Below are positions 57,588-64,000 of a DNA stretch of 64,000 bases, one piece after another (within the stretch, counting starts at the first letter, position 1; each line of letters begins with the position of its first letter). The stretch spans positions 21,804,317 through 21,868,316 of the forward strand of contig NC_084806.1 of assembly GCF_963583255.1 (NCBI RefSeq), in the 5' to 3' direction. The notes beneath the pieces are model-generated. The model saw only the letters and a list, made by a program, of their open reading frames with translations. It had not been told where the DNA came from and made no database searches. The position numbers were made by a program, and so were the translations under genes. This DNA is from Pyrus communis. Its lineage: Eukaryota; Streptophyta; Magnoliopsida; Rosales; Rosaceae.

Positions 57588-60371
57588 ATGACTCGGAGTT
57601 CGAATCCGGTTCACGAACATATTTTAGACTTTGACGACGATTTTGAGCGTGAGTTGAGACGGAAGAGGAAGAACCCAAAACCTAGTGAATCAAGTGCAAG
57701 TTCCGAGTCCGTTTCTGAATTTGAAGAAGAAGTGGAAGACATGGCAGCTGACAACCGAACAATCAAGGAGCTTTCAGCTTCGGGATTGGCCAATGCCGCA
57801 CCCTTGTGCATCCAATACCCAAGGGCGGCTCAAGACAAGACTGCCGAGTTCGAATTGAAGTCAAGCCTGTTACATCACATTCCGAAGTACCATGGGCTAT
57901 CCATGGAAGATCCGAACAAGCATTTGAAGGAGTTTGAAGTCGTTTGCTCAAGCATGACTCCGGTGAACGTAGATGAGAGCATCTTGAAGATGAAGGCCTT
58001 TCCCTTTTCTCTCCAAGAGAAAGCGAAAGATTGGTTGTACGAATTGGCTCCCGGAACTGTCACATCATGGGAGAGCATGAAACGAGCTTACTTGGAGAAG
58101 TTTTTCCCAACTTCTCGAGTCATCCTCCTACGAAAAAGGATAAGTGGAATTCAACAAGATGAAGGTGAATCCTTTCCTACTTATTATGAACGTTTTAAAT
58201 CTCTTGTTGCTTCATGTCCACAGCATCAAATGAAGGAGGAACTACTTCTACAATACTTTTACGAGGGACTTCTACCTATTGAACGTCAAATGCTAGATGC
58301 CTCAGCGGGAGGAGCATTGGTGGACAAGACCCCTACGGCTGCAAAGATGTTGATTGCTAATCGAGCATTGAACGCTCAACAATACGAAGGCATTGGACAA
58401 AGGAGTACCCCACGGCAACACCAAGTCAATGAGGTAAGTACCATAACCGAACTTCAAAATCAAATGGCTAACCTCGCTACTTTGCTTTCTCAGGTGATGG
58501 ACGGTCCAAAAGTCCAAACCGTAGCTTCTTGTGGTGTGTGCTCCATGCAAGGACATCCCACGGATAAGTGCCCACAATTGATCGAGAATGGAGGGTGGGA
58601 GACACTCAATGCCGTGGGATATGGGAATCAATACCAAAATCGTGGTGACCCCTTCTCCACTACCTACAATCCCGGTTGGCTTGATCATCCAAATTTCAAA
58701 TGGCGGGAGCCTCAACAACCTTACCAACAAGGAGGCTTTAGGCAGCAACCCCCGGGATTTTACACCAAAACCCACGACCAAGAAGCATCACAATCCCAAT
58801 CTGCCCAAAACCATCAAGGTATGTCTTTGGACAATGATACAATTCTTAAGTTACTTACCAATTTGTCTCAGGGGCTAGAGAATCAAAACAAAGCATTGCA
58901 AAACCAAGACAAAAGGGTGGACCACTTAGAGAAACAAATAGGGCAGATTGCGGAGTTTGTGGGACAATTCCGAGAGCAAGGTAGGTTGCCAAGTTCAACC
59001 GTGGTCAATCCGAAAGGTGGATTCGAATCTGCCAAAGCAATCACTTTGAGGAGTGGAAAAGAAGTTGGCACCACATCCACACCACCCAAAACAAGTCCTA
59101 ATGAAGACGAGACGTTGCAACATGAAGAGGAGGCTGCAAGCAAGCCCACGGCAAGGACACAATCCCCTTTGCCGCAAGCACCTAGAAACACTACTTCATC
59201 CAATGCATCCCAAACCACCAAGGTGAGTCCAAATTCGAATTTGTCTAGTTCTATTCCACTAAATGTGCCCTTTCCTAGCAGGTTTACGCAATCTAAGACA
59301 GAGGAGGATGAAAAAGACATCCTAGAGACGTTTAGGAAGGTGCATGTCAATATCCCGCTCCTTGATGCAATAAAGCAAATTCCGAAGTACGCTAAGTTTT
59401 TGAGGAAGATTTGTACAACAAGGAAACGGATTCGGGAGAAAGAGGTGGTACATGTAAGTGAGAATGTCTCTGCAATATTGCAAAGAAAGCTACCACCTAA
59501 ATGCAAAGATCCAGGTAGTTTCACTATCCCTTGTGTAATTGGTAATACAAGGTTCGAACATGCTATGCTAGATTTAGGTGCATCAATTAATGTCATGCCA
59601 TACTCTGTTTATGCATCTATGAATCTAGGAGAGCTTAAAAATGATGGTGTTATTATTCAATTAGCCGATCGATCTAATGCATACCCGAGAGGAGTTTTGG
59701 AAGATGTTTTGGTGCAGGTAGACCACTTGATTTTTCCTGCAGATTTCTATGTGCTTGACATGGAGGATTCAACCCACTCTCCACCATCGCCACTCTTACT
59801 TGGACGACCTTTCATGAAAACAGCCCACACCAAGATTGACGTGGCCAGGGGAGCCTTAACTATGGAGTTTGGTGGTGATACGATTAACTTTAAAGTTTCT
59901 GAATCCATTGAGAATACAAATGATGTTCGTTCTTGTTTTGCCATTGGTACAACTAAAAATATAGGGCAGGAATGTTCAACACCAATCAAGAAGGATGCGT
60001 CTAGAACCACCATCGAGGAAGGAATTGGAAGAAAGCACAAGGAGCACGCCACTGCCCTAAAAATACCCAATCTGGCCGTACCTAAGGATAAAATTGGCGA
60101 GATGGTGGCTGCCCTAGGGGCATTGCCACAACATCCTAGTAAGTCTCCAATCCCAATTCCAATTCCCATTTCAACTAATAGGTTGTTACCTTCTTTGGTG
60201 CAGGTGACCAATCGATTTAAAGGTGGTGGGAGCGTCTACATGAACTATAGGAACCAAAATACCACCATTAGGGAGGATCACTATCCCCTCCCATTCATAG
60301 AGCCATATTACGAAAGTGTTGAAGGGCGAGTTGTGGAGGACATCCCACTTCATGCCGTGGGCTCCAAGTGA
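57588..60371 (+). CDS. gag: Gag-protease polyprotein of element G with in-frame pol deletion (927 aa)
   Basis: Starts at ATG 57588 (MTRSSNPVHEHIL, close to B); a GTG 12 bases earlier is not a likely start. Gag capsid region at about 95-245, CCHC knuckle CGVCSMQGHPTDKC from 315, [14 protein letters not shown] segment, protease DLGAS at about 662. After LVQ (about residue 873) only a small RT scrap remains (MNYRNQ...REDHYPLPFIE), joined in frame to the last ~20 residues of integrase ([20 protein letters not shown]). Against C about 900 residues are missing. The frame stays open, so it could supply Gag and protease but not reverse transcription or integration. Whether the deletion was fixed in a replicating lineage is unknown. 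Confidence 0.85.
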   Translation: MTRSSNPVHEHILDFDDDFERELRRKRKNPKPSESSASSESVSEFEEEVEDMAADNRTIKELSASGLANAAPLCIQYPRAAQDKTAEFELKSSLLHHIPKYHGLSMEDPNKHLKEFEVVCSSMTPVNVDESILKMKAFPFSLQEKAKDWLYELAPGTVTSWESMKRAYLEKFFPTSRVILLRKRISGIQQDEGESFPTYYERFKSLVASCPQHQMKEELLLQYFYEGLLPIERQMLDASAGGALVDKTPTAAKMLIANRALNAQQYEGIGQRSTPRQHQVNEVSTITELQNQMANLATLLSQVMDGPKVQTVASCGVCSMQGHPTDKCPQLIENGGWETLNAVGYGNQYQNRGDPFSTTYNPGWLDHPNFKWREPQQPYQQGGFRQQPPGFYTKTHDQEASQSQSAQNHQGMSLDNDTILKLLTNLSQGLENQNKALQNQDKRVDHLEKQIGQIAEFVGQFREQGRLPSSTVVNPKGGFESAKAITLRSGKEVGTTSTPPKTSPNEDETLQHEEEAASKPTARTQSPLPQAPRNTTSSNASQTTKVSPNSNLSSSIPLNVPFPSRFTQSKTEEDEKDILETFRKVHVNIPLLDAIKQIPKYAKFLRKICTTRKRIREKEVVHVSENVSAILQRKLPPKCKDPGSFTIPCVIGNTRFEHAMLDLGASINVMPYSVYASMNLGELKNDGVIIQLADRSNAYPRGVLEDVLVQVDHLIFPADFYVLDMEDSTHSPPSPLLLGRPFMKTAHTKIDVARGALTMEFGGDTINFKVSESIENTNDVRSCFAIGTTKNIGQECSTPIKKDASRTTIEEGIGRKHKEHATALKIPNLAVPKDKIGEMVAALGALPQHPSKSPIPIPIPISTNRLLPSLVQVTNRFKGGGSVYMNYRNQNTTIREDHYPLPFIEPYYESVEGRVVEDIPLHAVGSK

Positions 60372-61519
60372 GGATAAGAAGCATGCTCGTCCGGCTGTAC
60401 GACGTTAAAGCAAGCGCTACTTGGGAGGCAACCCATGCATTCAACAAAGGAAGACCGAGAAAGCACTCCAATTCCAGATTTGCGTTCCTAAACTCTTCTC
60501 TTTGTTGTTGATTTTGTTTCTGCCATGTTAGGTTGTTAGATGTTGTTTTGTTTGTTGTTTGTTATTTGTGTGAGTCTATGCTTGAAACATTGAGGACAAT
60601 GTTTGATTTAAGTGTGAGGGGGTAACCAAAGTGTTTTGATGCAAATTCGTAGGGTTTTGTCACCCATAATTTCAAATGTTGTTTCTTGCTGTTTTTAAGT
60701 GTTTTTAAGCCGTTTTAGAGTGTTTTAGAGTTGTTGTTCCAAAAATCCGAAAATCCCAGAAAAAATTGAAAAAAAAAAAATCGTTTTGAAAACCCAAAAA
60801 GAGTTGTTTTTAAGTTGTTTTTGTGTGTTTGTTTGTGTCTTAGGGTACCTTCCAACACAATGATGAGGATTCGGTTTGTAATTGCATGACTGTTAAAAAG
60901 AATGATTAACATGGATGAAAGTTTGATTTACTCTTTGTTTATGCTTGGTTGTGGTTATAACTTATGACTTCACATGTAATCAAAAAGAAAAAAAATTAGT
61001 TTTTGTAACATGCTTGAAGGTAGGAACTCAAACTAATGCTACAACCTTGTGAGACTTGAGCCTAAACGTTTATTTGGAGAGTTAAAATCTGTGCATTCTT
61101 GTTTTCTAAAGTCGTTGCATGATCTCATTATTCTTTGCTTGGTTACTACTTAGAAGGCGTTTCATCATTTAGTTCCAAATACTAGAACTCATGCCAATTT
61201 CATTCAAAACATGTTATTGAATTGTATAACACATATTCAAGATGAAGTTAGTAGTTACCACCATAGCCAAAAAGCCATCATTCCATGCATGTGTTTTTGT
61301 AGGTTTAACCCCGTTGAGCCTTGTGTAGCCTAGTTTCTTTGTTAACCCACAATTATCCTCACCTAGCCTAGAGTAGGACCACCCATACCTTTGTTCTTGA
61401 AGCATAATAAAAGCATAACTCAAAGATGAATTCCTTTTGATCATTGCATTGCAGAAAACAAGTGTGGGGGAAGGATTCTTGATATATGGGTGTGCCAAAG
61501 TCTTGAATGAGGCACGGCA

Positions 61520-61569
<50 letters not shown>

Positions 61570-62404
61570 TTCGTGGAAAATAAGAAGAAAAAAAGAAAAA
61601 GTTGTGAAAAGTATGAAAAGGAGTTGGAAGAGCATAAAATGAGCTCTAAGTTGTTGGTTATTGAAGAAAGGGTCCAAAACGTTGCATTTGACCCTAAGTA
61701 TACACGTGTATTCCCCTCTGTGTTTAAAGTTATTTTCTGCACTCTAAAGTGAATTCTAAGTATCAAGTTCATTGCTTTGCTTACTATTGTTTAAAGAACG
61801 TTTGTTTTATCCTTTACCTTTCTTTGTTAGCCAATACCCCTAGCCCCATTACAACCCTTGACTTTAATCTTGAGTGTTATGTGTTTCAATTTGTGGAGTT
61901 TAAAATTGGTACGAGCATATGGTGTCACTGGTTCTCGCATCTAAGTAGTAACGTTCCATTCATGAGATCATATCTAAACATGTTATTAACTCCGAAAAGT
62001 GCTTTCTTTGTCATACATATGTGTGAGCATTCGTTTTCATATTTACATCTATCTTCTCACATATAACTAGTATAGGGTGTGTAGTCAGAAAATCTGTGTG
62101 AAAATTGAGTGCATATCTAGTAAGGAATTGAGGAAATTCTCTAAGGCATGTTACTACATTCAAAATCATGTTTTATGTGGTTATTTGTGAACTAATGAGT
62201 AGTGACTATGATTAAGTAAAGGCTTAAGCGTAAAGATGGCTAAAATATGTGGGAATGATGATTTTTAACATGTCATGTGCATTGGAAATCCCTGAGGCGA
62301 TTGTTGGAAGGTGTAGGTTGTGTTTTACTCGTTTTACTTCGTTTATTTACTTTGTTTCATTTTGTTTTGCTCGAGGACTAGCAAAAGCTAAGTGTGGGGG
62401 AATT
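60372..62404 (+). other. 3' non-coding region and polypurine tract of element G
   Basis: No gene. Post-pol block (60388-60438), AAACATTG/CAATGTTT hairpin (60595-60614) with 'gatttaagtgtgaggggg', 'aagtgtgggggaag' at about 61460, poly(A) tract (61521-61558), ctcgaggactagcaaaagc motif and polypurine tract 'aagtgtgggggaatt' (62390-62404). Confidence 0.8.
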
Positions 62405-64000
62405 TGATAGGAGCATATTTACGCACCTTAGTTTAGCTTGTTTTTGTGCATTTATAGTGTTTTTCCTTAGTAAAGTAGTCTTTTAAGCTAGTTCTATCTG
62501 TTTTCAGGTTTTAAGGGCAAAGTATGCAAAAGGATGCATTTTGGAACCTTTTGGAGCAAATTAGAGCTTGGAATGGATATCATATACTTGGAGCCAAGAG
62601 GATGGACGAAATTGAAGACTTGAAGATGATGATTCCTACTTGAGCAAGGTTTCCTAGTTGAAGTAGGAAAGTCCCTAAATGGAAGATGGTTTCCTAGTTG
62701 AATTAGGATTCCTAGTTAAAATGGGTTTCCTAGTTGAATTAGGATTCCTAGAAGAATGAAGATTCCTACTTGAACAAGGTTTCCTAGTTGAAGTAGGAAA
62801 GTCAAAATCCAAATGGTCTCAAGTGAAGCAACAAAGAAGCTTTCCAAGTCCAAGAAGGAGAAGAATTCCAAGATGAAGAAGGATTAGCTTTCCTAATCCT
62901 AATGCACAAGGTTTTCAGCCACAAAGAGGAGTCCTAAACACTTTAGGACACCTTATCCTAATCCTATAAGGATGCCATGCACTTTACCTTATCTTGGAGG
63001 GTTTCTAGAAGCCTTAGATGCCCTATCCTATCTTTACCGTGGGTTTTATCCAAATCCCCTTAGTTTTTAGGCTTTCTAGAAGCCCTAACATTATCCCTAC
63101 AAAGGTGCTGCACCCTTATCTCTTTTTCCCTATAAATTTGGCCCTTAAAACATGATTCTAGGAACCTTATCTTATCTCCTACAAAAGTGGCGCCCCAAAT
63201 CCTTCTAGAAGTGCCAATTTCTGCCACAAAACACTTTGTTTCTAGAACCCTAAAAATCTGGCGCCTCTATTCCTTTTCCTTTGGGGTTTCCTACCTTCTA
63301 GATGGCCTATTTCCTTGTGGATTTGGGTTATTCAAGTCCATATCTGATTACCCTAGGGTTTTAAGTGCCTATATATACTCATATTAACCCCTAGATCAGA
63401 TCACCACCTCTCATACACATTCATTAATTCCAGAAATTCGTCCAACCCTCTCCACACCCTTGCCGCAGCCACTAAACACCTTTCTCCTTAGTTTTAAGCT
63501 TTGCCGCACCATCCCTTTCCCCTAAACACTACTACATCCCTCCATAACCATGCATCCATACACCTAAGGCCCTAAACCTGTCCCTAGACCCTTGCCGCAC
63601 CAAGGAGGAGGAGAAGGAAGCTCGGGAGTTCATGCAATTCGAGTTCGCGTCGCTGGAATTTCTAGGTGTTTCTTTTCCTTTGGTTTCAATGTTTAATTTC
63701 AATTCTCTTTGTTTTGTGCGTATGAGGAACTAAACCCCCTTTTGGCTAGGGGGGATTCGAAACCATGTACATACTTGCTATATGATTTGATTACTTCTAA
63801 TTGCGTTTCATAAGTTGTGAATTCAATTTACTTATCTATGTGAATTACATTGATTTGTGTGTGTTGGTTGAGAGTGCACGCTTAATTATCATGCATAAAT
63901 TGGATGCTAGGATATAAGGAAATTTCACCTAATCGTTATGGAATTATATTCACAAGTAGTAAAGGTTGATGATCTCAATCGCGTTAAGTAAATTCTTGGC
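62405..64000 (+). repeat. 3' LTR of element G (cut by window end)
   Basis: First 1596 of 2352 bases. TATA box at 63370-63377. Differs from the 5' LTR at a few bases, e.g. 'ctataagga' against 'ctataggga' and 'ccctataaat' against 'ccctacaaat'. Confidence 0.92.

Larger units (their letters stand above)
55118..64000 (+). mobile_element. Element G: young element with most of pol deleted
   Basis: 5' LTR 55118-57469, PBS, gag-protease ORF, 3' region, polypurine tract and 3' LTR from 62405 to the window end. Left target duplication would be tagcg (55113-55117). The two LTRs are offset by exactly 7287 bp over the visible part with about four base differences noticed, so insertion is recent. RT, RNase H and integrase are almost wholly deleted but the reading frame stays open. 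It needs a helper such as C. Confidence 0.9.

Overview
The window is a stretch of nested LTR retrotransposons from a plant, almost certainly a eudicot. I see no host gene, rRNA, tRNA gene or CRISPR array. Every long open reading frame belongs to Ty3/gypsy elements of the Athila lineage. Evidence for this is a primer-binding site (PBS) matching the 3' end of tRNA-Asp (TGGCGCCGTTGCCGGGGA), a protease with DLGAS instead of D-S/T-G, an RT motif FMDDF, a DX58DX35E integrase and no chromodomain. The protein style reminds me of Rosaceae (apple/pear) elements, but that is inference only.

Layout: (1) 1-8957 is element A, a non-autonomous element with 5' LTR 1-2471 (cut by the window edge), internal region 2472-7047 and 3' LTR 7048-8957. 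It sits in the TATA box of an older LTR. (2) 8958-17393 is the older element B: the rest of its LTR, PBS and a gag-pol broken by a reverse solo LTR (12664-15156, target duplication gtcct), a small frameshift, and then insertion of the C cluster inside the integrase. (3) 17394-32889 is a tandem C cluster sharing LTRs: a truncated LTR fused to an integrase fragment, a full element (LTR 20380-22859, intact 1827-residue Gag-Pol, LTR 29746-32237), and a second gag cut short at a repair scar with filler DNA. (4) 32890-48112 holds non-autonomous element D followed by four head-to-tail LTRs. Three of these have an exact 2073-bp period and all three LTR-LTR boundaries carry the same microhomology joint. 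(5) 48113-51920 is element E, the sister of A, cut by reverse element F (51921-55117). F is in turn cut by element G (55118 to beyond 64000).

Only the full C element carries a complete Gag-Pol, so it is the one candidate here for supplying enzymes in trans. G keeps Gag and protease but has lost nearly all of RT, RNase H and integrase in frame. A, D and E keep only a Gag-linker remnant. They also carry, on the opposite strand, an intact coiled-coil protein of 225-231 residues with its own TATA-like and G-box upstream region. Substitutions between copies in the comparable part of that reading frame are mostly synonymous, so the antisense protein may be under selection. Other unusual points are the LTR-only tandem array, LTR leader hairpins with compensatory changes, a possible PBS/U5 RNA switch, and two elements whose PBS is missing exactly at the LTR end.

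Insertion order inferred from nesting: B is oldest; A, the solo LTR and the C cluster went into B; F went into E; G went into F and is very young, because its two LTRs are almost identical.
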